From assembly GCA_963575645.1 (NCBI GenBank), contig OY754468.1, forward strand, positions 48,929,665-48,993,664: 64,000 nucleotides of DNA, given 5' to 3'. The notes beneath the pieces are model-generated. The model was not told the origin of the DNA. It searched no databases and saw nothing but the letters and a program-made list of their open reading frames with translations. Source of the DNA: Xanthostigma xanthostigma. Lineage: Eukaryota > Arthropoda > Insecta > Raphidioptera > Raphidiidae. Shown piece by piece: positions 11,291 to 20,335 of the stretch (within the stretch, counting starts at the first letter, position 1; every line of letters begins with the position of its first letter). The translations under genes and the position numbers were made by a program.

Positions 11291-12015
11291 TTAATAAATG
11301 TGTTGAATTAAATAATATTCATGCTACAAAATTACGTTAATAAATATGTTGAATTAAATAATACTAGTGTGACCTGTGCGAATTATTCGCACTAAATAAG
11401 TATAAATCACTTTACAAAATTCTTTTTTAAATATTATTGCAGGTATTCAATTCGTTTCTAATTTTGCACACTGCTTATAACGTTCTTCTTTTTGTTGTAT
11501 TACAATATGAAGCCCAGATGACAGATCGAAGAAATATTTTACTAAAATTGTCATATAGAGGCGCAAGTAGCAAAAGCGTTGAGCTACGCCGTCAGATGGC
11601 ATCAAGCAGCATTGCTGTGACGTTGTTCAGCGTTGCCCGTCAGATGGCAGTATGCAGTATTTACAATATGTATACAGGTCAGATGACAGATCGAAGGGTT
11701 GACGTTGTTTAAAATTATAGCCATCAGATGGCAGATGTTGTTCAGCGTTGCTGCTAATTAATTAATTTACAAAAACAAAAGCAATAATAAATTTTTTAGT
11801 TGTCGATGTCAGTAGAGCAAGCAATTATCTGTAAAATGATATATAATTTATGTGGTTTTTCTAAAAAGGTAGGCAAACATCTTTAACCTTAACGTATTAA
11901 TATATATAAGTCATGTTACAAAATTACGTTAATAAATATGTTGAATTAAATAATATTCATGTTACAATCTTACGTTAATAAATATGTTGAATTAAATAAT
12001 AATAATTGTTACAAA
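11291..12015. repeat. 46-bp tandem array, interrupted by a Helitron
   Basis: Units of 46 bases containing 'ttaataaatatgttgaatta' begin at 11291 and 11337, and again at 11929 and 11975. The N1 Helitron 11364-11910 lies between units 2 and 3. With it removed the array phase continues, so four units existed before insertion. Units differ at a few positions. Confidence 0.8.
11364..11910 (-). mobile_element. Helitron family N1, copy 3
   Basis: CTAG at 11364-11367 is the minus-strand 3' end, with the GTGCGAAT hairpin next to it. The 5' end is near 11910, where the TC start is degraded to CT. It lies within a 46-bp tandem array whose units on both sides define the pre-insertion sequence. The interior is shorter and rearranged relative to copy 2: a stretch 'gtcagatggcag' is present three times. 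Confidence 0.82.
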
Positions 12016-12563
12016 GTATATACAAACTAGATTGTAAAATTATCGACATTATTTAAACGTTGCGTAATAACTGCCTCAATTCTTTTTTGAATTTCCAAAA
12101 TTCAGCAAAATCTAAGTACGCCTGTTTTTGTAAAAAAAAACGTTCGTTGATTAAAAGGTGCAGACGATGTTCCCATTTCATAGAAAAATATTCAGTTGAA
12201 AAATGTTTCCAGTCCGTTATCGCACTTTTAAACGGAAGAATTATTAAAAAGCTTCGCGCAGGCGTGCAGAACAAAGCGGAAGGAGGGTGTTTGTACAAAG
12301 CAGATGTGAAGGATACAAGCATACAATACCTGTGTAGTGGCTACATGGAATCATGACACATAATTTCCGGATGGTGTTAGTAATGGCTTCAGATTAAGGC
12401 TAGCTTAGTAGTTAGTAACCTTGAATGCGGCCAGCCGATAACAAGAACCATATACTGTATATACAGTACCGTCTCTTAAAACCACGCTTATTTAGTACCT
12501 ACTGCATGAATACTCACGACTTCGAAACTTTCTAGAAAACGACATCCAAAGTAATATCTATAA
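12016..12563. other. Unassigned; overlapping short frames
   Basis: Open frames of 89 and 98 codons overlap on opposite strands (12053-12356). Neither shows a recognisable domain. I treat them as chance frames, though the plus-strand one is lysine/arginine/cysteine-rich. Confidence 0.4.
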
Positions 12564-13100
12564 CTAGCGGTCCCGCCCGGTTTCACCTGGATGTAAAAGA
12601 ACGAATGGGGAAGGGAGGAACATGAGTACACACGTTCATCTTAGTTTACCGAGATGAATATTGTGTCCAAATTTCATGATGATCGGAGTTACCGTTCAAA
12701 AGTTTTTGTCGATAAAAAGCAGTATTTATACTTTTTTTTAACTAATATTTTTTTTTTATGAATTAAATAACGTAGGGCCCGAATCCACGACCCTGATATT
12801 GACAGTCGTGTGCTCTACTGATTGAGCTAGCCGGCGCTGTATTCTGGCAACGCTAATATGAGTATATTTAGTTAGTTCATATTTCACCTGAATAGAAGCT
12901 TATTTTTGAGACACATTTTGCAAAATTTTTCATTAATGCTCCGCTCCTAATGGTCGTAGCCTGATTTTATATAGCCTATAGCCTTTCTTGATAAATGGGC
13001 TATCCAACAAAACTTTTTTTTTCAATTTGAACCAGTAGTTCCCGAGATTAGCGCGTTCAAACAAACAAACAAACTCTTTACCTTTATATATTAGTATAGA
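12564..13100 (-). mobile_element. Helitron family N2, copy 1, with tRNA-like segment
   Basis: On the minus strand it starts TCTATACTAATATATAAAGG at 13100 and ends '...GGGCGGGACCGCTAG' at 12564, followed by T. TC start, GC-rich 3' hairpin region and CTAG end mark a Helitron. After the 5' end come 'tttgtttgtttgaacgcgct' and 'gaactactggttcaaattg'. The interior carries a tRNA-like stretch (12771-12836). Sister copies: 20336-20884, 43709-44051, 56999-57714 and 59522-59922. No replication protein is encoded. Confidence 0.88.
12771..12836 (-). pseudogene. tRNA-like segment inside Helitron N2 copy 1
   Basis: Minus strand reads GCCGGCTAGCTCAATCAGTA, then GAGC, an anticodon loop CTGTCAA, and a B-box 'GGATTCGGGCC'. 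The A-box and D-arm are close to tRNA-Lys-type sequence, but the anticodon position reads GTC, so isotype is uncertain. The B-box is mutated and the acceptor is incomplete. Not a functional gene. Confidence 0.7.
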
Positions 13101-13735
13101 TAAGCTGCAACAGCAGCAACACAAACAACGACCAGATCCATTTAACTGCGCCGTTTAAATGGACAGCAAAGCCGAGCCACGCCGAATGTGTACACGGACA
13201 CATTCGTAAATGCTCGCTTTACCTAATCTCTCGGCGAATGTGTACTGCAGGCATAAAATATATTAGTGAAAAAAAATTTGAAATCGGACGATTACTTTCA
13301 GAGATTACCTCCTACGTCCAAACTTACAAACTTTACCTTGTTATTAGTACAGAAAAAAGATAATAACTTTGACATATCCTACAAGATAAAATTGTTTGTC
13401 TGCTTGACCTTTCAAAACACAAAAAGAAAAGCAAATACAAAGCGGCTAGAAAATTGGAAATCGAAACAGAATGAAATTGAATTACTGTATATTTTTAATG
13501 GCACCACGATTTTAGTGAAAATTCAATTATGTAAGTAACAAGAGTTCTTCTTCAAGTATCTATACGTCTCGACTCCACGGAAAGCAAATTATTCCTACGT
13601 TAAATCTCTGACCAAACCAATAACTTCTTTTGTCAATTACGTCCATCTACTCTCTTACAATGACACAGGTGTATGTCTAGGGTTGAGAATACATTTTCAA
13701 CTGTCGTCTTCTGAAGTGAAACTTCTTTACACACG
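13101..13735. other. Unassigned
   Basis: No gene. The word 'cgaatgtgtac' occurs at 13173 and 13233 in the CG-richer part 13130-13255. A lysine-rich 90-codon frame at 13266-13538 lacks any recognisable domain. The motif 'gaagtgaaacttctt' recurs at 13713-13727, just before the hAT element. Confidence 0.45.
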
Positions 13736-13743
13736 ATAATGTA

Positions 13744-14179
13744 TAGGGCTTCACACGAGACGAGAGTAGACGAGACTATCAAAAATCTCGTCTCGGTCTC
13801 GTCAATCCCTAGAAAATTCAGTCTCGTTCAAGTCTCGGTCTCGTCTCGTTACCAGATGTCTCGTCTCGTCTCGCTTAATTTTAAATCATACTCTGTTGAG
13901 TTTTTTTAAATTTACTATAAAATATGTCACAGATGGTCACCAGATTTTATATTTTGTAAAATATATTGTTTTTTATTTCGACCTTTTCTAATTTTTCCAA
14001 TAAAAACTTTATAAAAAAAAATTTAACGAGACCATAAACGAGACTCTCGGGTTGCACTGTATGTGGTCTCGGTATCGTCCAAAAAATATTTACCAAAACG
14101 TATCGTCTCGTCTCGTCTCGCTTTTCCGAGACGAGAACGAGACGAGACGAGAAAAATCTCGCTCTCGTGTGAAGCCCTA
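13744..14179. mobile_element. hAT-type MITE built from GAGAC/GTCTC repeats (436 bp)
   Basis: Terminal inverted repeats TAGGGCTTCACACGAGA (13744) and its complement ending CCCTA at 14179. Perfect 8-bp target duplication ATAATGTA at 13736-13743 and 14180-14187. Both flanking thirds are made of clustered 'gagacgagac'/'gtctcgtctc' words, pointing inward from each end, around a short AT-rich core. A 106-codon minus frame over this region is a by-product of the repeat. The 8-bp duplication places it in hAT. Confidence 0.88.
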
Positions 14180-14187
14180 ATAATGTA

Positions 14188-14373
14188 AATTGGGCTCAAC
14201 GAAAAGACACGAAGTAGCGAAAGAACCCGACGAACGTGTAACAAAACGACGCGACGCAACCGCGAAGTTGGGAAAAGAACTTCTCTGAACTGTTGACGTA
14301 TGGATGTGTGTGTGTTGGTGTGTGTGTGTGTCTGACACCACACTTTTCTTGAAAACTAGTATTCGTGTTTGTG
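14188..14373. other. Unassigned, with GT microsatellite
   Basis: A (GT)n run interrupted by 'tgg' lies at 14304-14332. CG-rich sequence before it ('acgacgcgacgcaaccg') has no recognisable function. Confidence 0.5.
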
Positions 14374-14375
14374 TA

Positions 14376-15087
14376 TAATACGCGCCACGAATCTAAAAGG
14401 CTCGGAAGTTAGATGCGAATGCGGGCTTGCGCTTGTACAGTCTGTTTAAAAACTACAAACTCGTAACTCAACAAAACTACAATAGCAATAACAACCTGAC
14501 AATAGCTAGAGCTGTAACAAACCGTATGTATTCGTTACTGAGTAACGGGTACATCGTCTGACTCGAAGTAACGAATCGTTACTGACAAATTCATTTCGTT
14601 ACTCGCATGTTTCGTATCCATGTCAGTTCGATTCGTTTGATACGGTTATACGAACACAATGTGTTATACTTATAAGTATTCATAAAGTACGAAGTCATGA
14701 CTCATGTCGTATCACATACGCGACGCGCTTTGGTGCGAAGCTACATGCTTATTGCTTGATGCTGGTAAGTACACTATTTTGTATGTCGTCTCAAAAGTAC
14801 CGAGTAACGTAACGATACGAAAGTAACTGGTTCTTTAAGTAACGAATACATACGGGTACACAATTTCTCGTTACTTTTACAGCTCTAACAATAGCGTACT
14901 CGACTGTACTTTAAAGCAGGAAAGCGACAAGTGACAAAGGCAACGAGCGATCACGGCCAATCATTGACGAGCGCACGTTTCGTGCAGTTAGCTGGGAGGT
15001 GGTGGGAGTATCAACGGCTCTAAAAAGTGCCTTTGCGACGCTGTTTGTGACTAACTTTCGAACCTTTTAGATCCGTGGCGCGTATTA
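14376..15087. mobile_element. TIR element R11 carrying a nested hAT MITE
   Basis: About 37 bases at the left end (starting TAATACGCGCCACGAATCTA) are repeated inverted at the right end (ending GATCCGTGGCGCGTATTA), flanked by TA. Removing the hAT at 14507-14887 and one copy of its duplication leaves a roughly 320-bp element. A partial second copy, without the hAT, lies at 43003-43172 on the other strand. TA flanks would fit Tc1/mariner-type insertion, but the superfamily is not proven. Confidence 0.75.
14507..14887. mobile_element. hAT-type MITE rich in GTAACG words (381 bp)
   Basis: Ends TAGAGCTGTAAC and TTTTACAGCTCTA, with perfect 8-bp duplication ACAATAGC (14499-14506, 14888-14895). Both sides are dense in 'cgttact'/'agtaacg' words. 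The paralogous sequence near 43040-43065 contains a single ACAATAGC with no insert, which is an internal empty site. No coding capacity. Confidence 0.92.
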
Positions 15088-15318
15088 TAATGACTTGTAC
15101 AAGTTTTAATTTTTATATTCTGCAGTGTAAAATATACGGTACAGTCCATTCTTTAGCGTATAATAAATTCCTTGACGTGTAAGAAATACTACAGGGAAAG
15201 TCCGATAAAATAGTTTTTGAGTCACGCAGAAGCGCAGAGAGATAAAAGTCAGAAACATATGTCAGGGCCGCGTCAGTTATTTCAACGAACAAGTCTGATA
15301 CTATAGTTGAACGCATTA

Positions 15319-15895
15319 AGGCTAATTTACACTTTGTTAAGTAGCAAGTGCAAGTGACAAGTGCAAGTGTTAAGTGATTAGTAAAATCAAAGTGTAAACG
15401 GCCCCGCTGTTAAGTGATAAGTGCGAGTGCGAAGTAAAGTGAATAAAAGGTCGGTCTATTTTTTCTGTTAAGTAGCTCTCCCCGTACACCCACGCACTCC
15501 CGCACTTGCAGCGTCACCCGAATCACTGTGAATTATTTGACATTTTGTTACAGTTGGCCCAAAAATAGTCAATATAACTTATTAAATATTTCGTCTGTCA
15601 TTCATATTGAGTTACAAAATTCAGTTGGATCTTCATTAATCAGTTCTTGGAAAAGTTTATCATTAGCTCCATACTGAAGTCTTCTGCTTATCCACTTTTT
15701 TTGCCATAATCTCTTAGATTTTTGGATTTCAATAACAAGTCATGTTCGATTTCTGCACGGCAGACACTTGGGACCTGCAAAAGCACTAAGCATTGTGTGA
15801 ACGTTTTCTTTACACTTAACACTTAACACTATAAAATCATGTTAACTAATCACTTGTCACCTGCACTTGCTACTTAACAAAGTGTAAATTAGCCT
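15319..15895. mobile_element. PIF/Harbinger-type relic (577 bp)
   Basis: Terminal inverted repeats start AGGCTAATTTACACTTTG (15319) and end with the complement at 15895, continuing through 'ttaagtagcaagtgca'-type sequence. The 3-bp duplication TTA flanks it (15316-15318, 15896-15898); TWA duplications are the Harbinger hallmark. The interior keeps a decayed N-terminal transposase stretch on the minus strand (next entry). The left end also carries tandem 'caagtg' words. Confidence 0.85.
15555..15745 (-). pseudogene. Harbinger transposase N-terminal fragment
   Basis: Minus-strand translation gives WISRRLQYGANDKLFQEL, then an acidic stretch (INEDPTEF), a stop, and MTDEIFNKLY followed by another stop. 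The pattern W(V/I)xxxxxxRxxxGAxxxLxxEL...DxxxFxxxxRMTxExFxxLL is typical of the region upstream of the DDE domain in PIF/Harbinger and HARBI1-like transposases. Two in-frame stops and loss of the catalytic domain show it is dead. It agrees with the TTA duplication and TIRs of its host element. Confidence 0.75.
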
Positions 15896-15898
15896 TTA

Positions 15899-16300
15899 GA
15901 AAAAGTCAGAAACCTGTCATGAACAAGTCCGTGACTGTTTGCAGGAACGAAGCTAATATTTTTTTTCCAGACGGCACTATTACATAATTCTTTTGATTAT
16001 CCGACGTGTCAGAAACGGATTAATCGATGGCCATAAAGCCATGAAAGGCTTCCGTAATATAAATGATGCATAGACATCTTCCATTTCCTTCCAATACTCA
16101 CCTCACCTGTGTATTTAATGGAAATGGAACATATTTCCCGTTTATCGATTCTCAATTCTGTTTTATGTTCACCGACTGTGTGTCGCCTTCACTTGTTTTA
16201 ATGAGAACATACACGTTCAACATCACGCCACAACAGCGCTGCAAGCGAAGCATGCAACGGATTTAAAAAAAATATGCTTAGAACTTTAAAACATTACAAT
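15899..16300. other. Unassigned
   Basis: No shared repeat or gene. A 67-codon frame (16063-16266) has no recognisable domain. Confidence 0.45.
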
Positions 16301-16304
16301 AAAT

Positions 16305-16623
16305 AAAATTATCGACCAATTTTTCAGACAAATATATTAACAAAAAATATAAAAATTAATACATTGACGTTTCGGTTTGGATTTGGATTTTCTTCAGAAA
16401 TACGTAATCTAAAAATATAAAAATGAAGTAATATCTATAACTTATTTTACAATAGAATAAAGACTGAATTTTTTATAATTCTATTGTAAAATAAGTAGAT
16501 ATTAAATCATTTTTAGATTTTTAGATTACGTATTTCTGAAGAAGTCCAAAACCGGACCGAAACGTCAATGTATTAATTTTTATATTTTTTGTTAAGATAT
16601 TTGTCTGAAAAATAGGTCGATAA
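16305..16623. mobile_element. Penelope-like terminal inverted pair with hammerhead-like cores
   Basis: Two copies of a terminal unit face each other. The left is at 16305-16400 (minus), the right at 16530-16623 (plus), separated by a second inverted pair around 16440-16500. Each contains 'ctgaagaa...gaaacgtcaatg' and runs outward through 'ttgtctgaaaaattggtcga'-type sequence to 'taattttattt'. The same unit recurs at 22.5, 27.4, 37.3, 42.4 and 49.8 kb. CTGANGA-stem-GAAAC is the hammerhead ribozyme core arrangement known from Penelope-like retroelement ends. The reverse transcriptase is absent. Confidence 0.7.
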
Positions 16624-16786
16624 TTTTATTTCGAAGTGTCTAGTCGTCCGCTAATTGGACGAATAATTTTTTTTTATTCGTCCGCTAATTGGACGAATAA
16701 TTTTTTTTTATTCGTCCGCTAATTGGATATATAATTATTCGTACTGCGAATGTGTTTCTAGTACAAAGCTATCTTGACATATTCAA

Positions 16787-16854
16787 TTACGGTGTAGTAA
16801 GTAGCATGCCTGGCTCTCACCCAAGAGGCCTGGGTTCGATTCCCGGTACCGGAA
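16787..16854 (+). pseudogene. tRNA-Glu(CTC)-like sequence, short D-arm
   Basis: Acceptor strands TTACGGT and ACCGGAA pair at six of seven positions. The anticodon arm CCTGG-CTCTCAC-CCAAG gives anticodon CTC (Glu), with one stem mismatch. The T-arm contains 'GGGTTCGATTCCC', a perfect B-box. The D-arm region is about four bases shorter than usual for tRNA-Glu and lacks a normal GG, so the A-box is damaged. It is followed by a T-rich stretch at 16860-16882. It is probably a SINE head or captured pseudogene, but it is the least damaged tRNA-like sequence here. Confidence 0.7.
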
Positions 16855-16959
16855 TGAGTTTTGTTTTTACTTTTTTTTTTTTCATTTTGAGACTATAACT
16901 TAAAAGTCACATTTTCATGAAGATTGAAAACCACTGCTTTTTTTGATAAAGGGGTATGT

Positions 16960-17165
16960 GAATTGTCTCGCAGTGAAACGGGAAGGGGTAAATGTGGAGT
17001 TTTTAAAAAAACAATTCCGGGGTGAACGATTTACGGGTATGTGAATTGTAATTCCGGGGTGAACGATAAACAGGTATGCGAATTGTCTCGCAGTGAAACG
17101 GGAAGGGGCAAATGTTGAGTTAAAAAAAAAACAATTCCGGGGTGAACGATAACAGAGTATGCGAA
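16960..17165. repeat. Minisatellite, about 2-3 units
   Basis: The block 'gtctcgcagtgaaacgggaa' occurs at 16965 and 17085, and 'caattccggggtgaacgat' at about 17010, 17050 (partly) and 17131. The spacing of the full unit is about 120 bases, with a shortened central unit. Confidence 0.8.
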
Positions 17166-17340
17166 TTAGAAGTGAAAAAAAAATAAAAACTAAAATTAAA
17201 ATTAATTGTATTTCGTATAAAAAAAATTAGCGGACGAATAAAAAAAAATTATTCGTCCAATTAGCGGACGACTAGCACCGTCCATTTTATTTATTGAAGA
17301 GTTCCAATCAGACGTTAATCAAAGATTTAAAACATTATCT

Positions 17341-18276
17341 CATAGAGCGCTAAGCATAGAAATGGGAGAGAGGGGGGGCAGACACTATGTATTAATAAAT
17401 CTTACAGTTTTTCACCTCGACCGCTACTGAACATAAATGCACTTTGATCATATTATTTATCCTAGATGTAAAATAAAAAGTGTTACTTTTTAGGTTTCTT
17501 CAAATTTCTGATCCTTGAATCAAAAATTGATTCAAGATACAATTATTTGTACCTATTTTTAGCTCGAAATTCAAAAATATCTTGTAATTTGATAGAGCTG
17601 GGTACGTTTGTAATAATTCATCATTATCGTTGCTCTATCCAGAACTATCCATAGACTTCACCATCAGACTGTCATCTTCGCCATCTTCGGCTTCATCTTC
17701 TTCTACACCAGCACCTTTTAATTTTCATATCTAGCAATTAAACTTTAAAGCACAATTTAACTAATTTAGTAACGCATATAGCCTCGCTGCTGCGCATTTA
17801 TTTATGTCAAAAAAATTGTCGTATTATTTACAAAATGTTCGATGTATCAGTACCAACCGTAAAATATGAATTACATTTAGAATGTTTTGTGACGAAGGAA
17901 TATGGCATAATAATACTAGAGAAAAACAGACGTATGTCACGATAACATGCTAAGTAAATATACAGCATGTTCTCACAATGTGCACCAATTAAGAAAACGA
18001 ACATTCTATCAATCACTCGAAATATCTTGAAATCATGACGAACGTCGAAGCTTGAAATCGTTTAAAATCTTCACGGAAACGCGCTTTAAACTGAATAATT
18101 CCTCTATCACGCGCTTATTAAAGCTCAAAATTTCAAAGCTTTTGCTCGACTGGAATTACCCTATATATTTATGATGACTTAGTAAGTCAATAAATCCCGA
18201 TTTTTTGACGGTCGTATCTTGGAAACTATTCCATCAAAACGCATGAAATTTGGAATACTGTTTCTTTATGGTAACT
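17341..18276. other. Unassigned; short acidic reading frame remnant
   Basis: On the minus strand at about 17650-17720 a frame reads AGVEEDEAEDGEDDSLMVKS before a stop. Such acidic stretches occur at many protein termini. Without conserved flanks I only note it as a possible exon or processed-pseudogene remnant. Confidence 0.35.
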
Positions 18277-18280
18277 TTAA

Positions 18281-18983
18281 GGAGGTTGAGCCGTTTTACG
18301 AGGATAAATCTGAAATAAAGTTTTTCTAACAGGTTTCATTATGACGAAATTTTCTGTAAAAAATCCAAAATCATTAGGAGATTTATAAAGTTAAAAATTA
18401 AAAAAAAAACTTTTACATGTATTCTTATGGAAAATATGTCAACCTAGCATGCAAACGGTACATTTTAATTTTTTGCAAATAACCAAATAATGTCAGCAGT
18501 TCCGAAAACTAAATATGTAAAGCATCGAAGTCTTACGCATAGTTTAATATTTTTTCCAATTTAATTATATTAGGAGACATATAAAAAAAATTATTAAACC
18601 TTAGCACTTTCCGATTATGGACTTTTATTCTTGCCAATTTTAACAAATTTAACTGGATTATCAACTTTTTAATGATTTAATTTTAATTTTTATTACTTCT
18701 AATTTCTTTTTTTAATTATTTACTGCAAAAAATATGTAAAATACAGATATTTACATAAATGTATTTTTTTCTAACCTAACTTTGTACAAAAAATTCAAAA
18801 GTTAGTCCATTAAGTAAAATACTGAAATAATTAATTAATATTAAAAAAAATATTTATTTATGCCTTTATGACAATAATTTATTGGTATCATCGACTTATA
18901 CTATTTTGTAAAAATGTATTATGGATAAGTTCTCATTTAGAATTCGACTTACTTTTGATTGGGACTGTAACGCATCAACCTCC
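18281..18983. mobile_element. TTAA-flanked TIR element, possibly piggyBac-type
   Basis: GGAGGTTGA at 18281 and TCAACCTCC ending at 18983 are inverted, and each is bordered by TTAA (18277-18280, 18984-18987). TTAA duplications are characteristic of piggyBac. The interior is very AT-rich and has no coding. The TIR is short and TTAA is frequent in AT-rich DNA, so the assignment is tentative. Confidence 0.5.
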
Positions 18984-18987
18984 TTAA

Positions 18988-20335
18988 CCTCCCACAGAAA
19001 AATTACTTCTGTAACGTAACTAGCTTCGGAGATAGAGAGTGATCAAAAAAGGTTCGTGTTTTGCGAGAGCGTGGTCGGCATACTCCGTGAGCTATGATTT
19101 CATTTTTGCGAGCGAAATGTTTTCGATCGCCCGGTATATATAAACAACAAAAGTTACCTTATGTATGTGATTTACAATAGATATTACTATACAACTCACT
19201 GGGAAAACATATCACCCCACGGAAAACCTGAAGTCTTGTAATGCATTCCCGCTGAAAATAAACCACATATATGGAAAATACATTCTCAACACGCAACTGC
19301 TGGAAGACAGAGTTGCTTTTGTTTCAAAAACCAATGCGCAATTGAACCGGGATTAACTTAAAATAAACACAAGAAATATCGGTTGTTTTTTTTGCGTCGA
19401 ATCGATTTATCACTTTTTCCATTAAATGCATTTCAGTAATAATATTATGTAGTTCGAACATTAAATTCAGAATGTTTTGAAGTTACACATTCCGAACCAA
19501 ACTACGTGTAATCTAGTAGTTTCTAAACTAACACTAATATGATTCGATTTCAAAAAAAGAGGTTATCTATAAGCATAGATACAAACATCAAGTTGAATTG
19601 ATAACCTCTTTTTCCAATTATTTTTTCTGAGACACAAGTATCGTGATTTTTTTTTGTTTGTATGTATGTCCACGATTTCCTCAAAAACGGCTTGACCGAT
19701 TTCAATATGTTTTTCGTAGTTTTATAGACCACTTTTCTGGTAGTGTTTCAGGCTATATAATATATCGCCATATACCTTTGATGGGCATGGCCAACGCCAG
19801 GTTAAACAAATGTAGCTAGTCGGGCTTAACAGTTATTGCGCTACAAACCAAATACTAGCGACTTCGAACGGAATTTGTTATAATCTCGTATATAAGCGTT
19901 CTTTGAAACTAGAATCACGTCATAAATAGCACGACTGACGAGTGACGACACATATCACAGTCGGCAAAGCAGGTAGTTTATGAATGAATTTCATATTATA
20001 TATGAAGATAAGGTTAAAAGTTGAATCTTCAGTTGCTATGGCAACATTAATATTCTCAGATAATTTAGCGTCGTCGAAAATGGAAAGCTTACGTACTCCG
20101 TATACAAAGTTTTATTAATATAGATATTATGTATTCTAAGCTTTCAGTTCTACGAAACCTGAAAACTCCTTCCAGTTTCAGTGAGCGGTCGAATTATGGT
20201 TTTAAGTTTTGAATATTCTGAATAACTGAATTTTCGATAGGTTTGTTCACAAAAGTTCACAGCTCGTCTCAAACGTCAAATTTCTGTCTTTGATGACAAC
20301 TCACGAATGAAGATGTATTAATTAACTAGCGGTCC
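18988..20335. other. Unassigned; one hairpin and conserved-looking block
   Basis: An inverted pair 'aaaaagaggttatc' (19553) and 'gataacctctttt' (19600) borders a 60-base segment. It is followed by 'ccacgatttcctcaaaaacg' (19670), wording often seen in insect repeats, but no other copy occurs here. A TATA-like 'ggtatatataaac' at 19132-19144 has no supporting gene. Confidence 0.4.

Larger units (their letters stand above)
16624..17284. mobile_element. Composite TIR element nested in the Penelope-like repeat
   Basis: Inverted ends share CTAGTCGTCCGCTAATTGGA (left from about 16632; complement at about 17256-17275). The flanks 'attttattt' occur on both sides (left ending 16623, right starting 17285), consistent with a 9-bp target duplication within the Penelope-like repeat, whose remainder continues at 17285-17330. 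On the left the unit 'attcgtccgctaattggacg' is repeated three times. Inside are a tRNA-Glu-like segment (16787-16854) and a minisatellite (16960-17165). Superfamily unassigned. Confidence 0.65.

Noticed and set aside
14023-14343. 106-codon arginine-rich minus frame
   Set aside because: It is translated from the GAGAC/GTCTC words of the hAT MITE and the adjoining GT microsatellite, which produce open frames without selection.
16640-16720. CRISPR-like spaced repeats
   Set aside because: The repeats are only three, adjoin directly without unique spacers, and belong to the TIR of an insertion in eukaryotic DNA.
17650-17720. Acidic C-terminal exon
   Set aside because: Only about 25 codons, no splice signals or homologous flank; kept as a note only.
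19132-19144. TATA box 'ggtatatataaac'
   Set aside because: Same reason; nothing gene-like follows.
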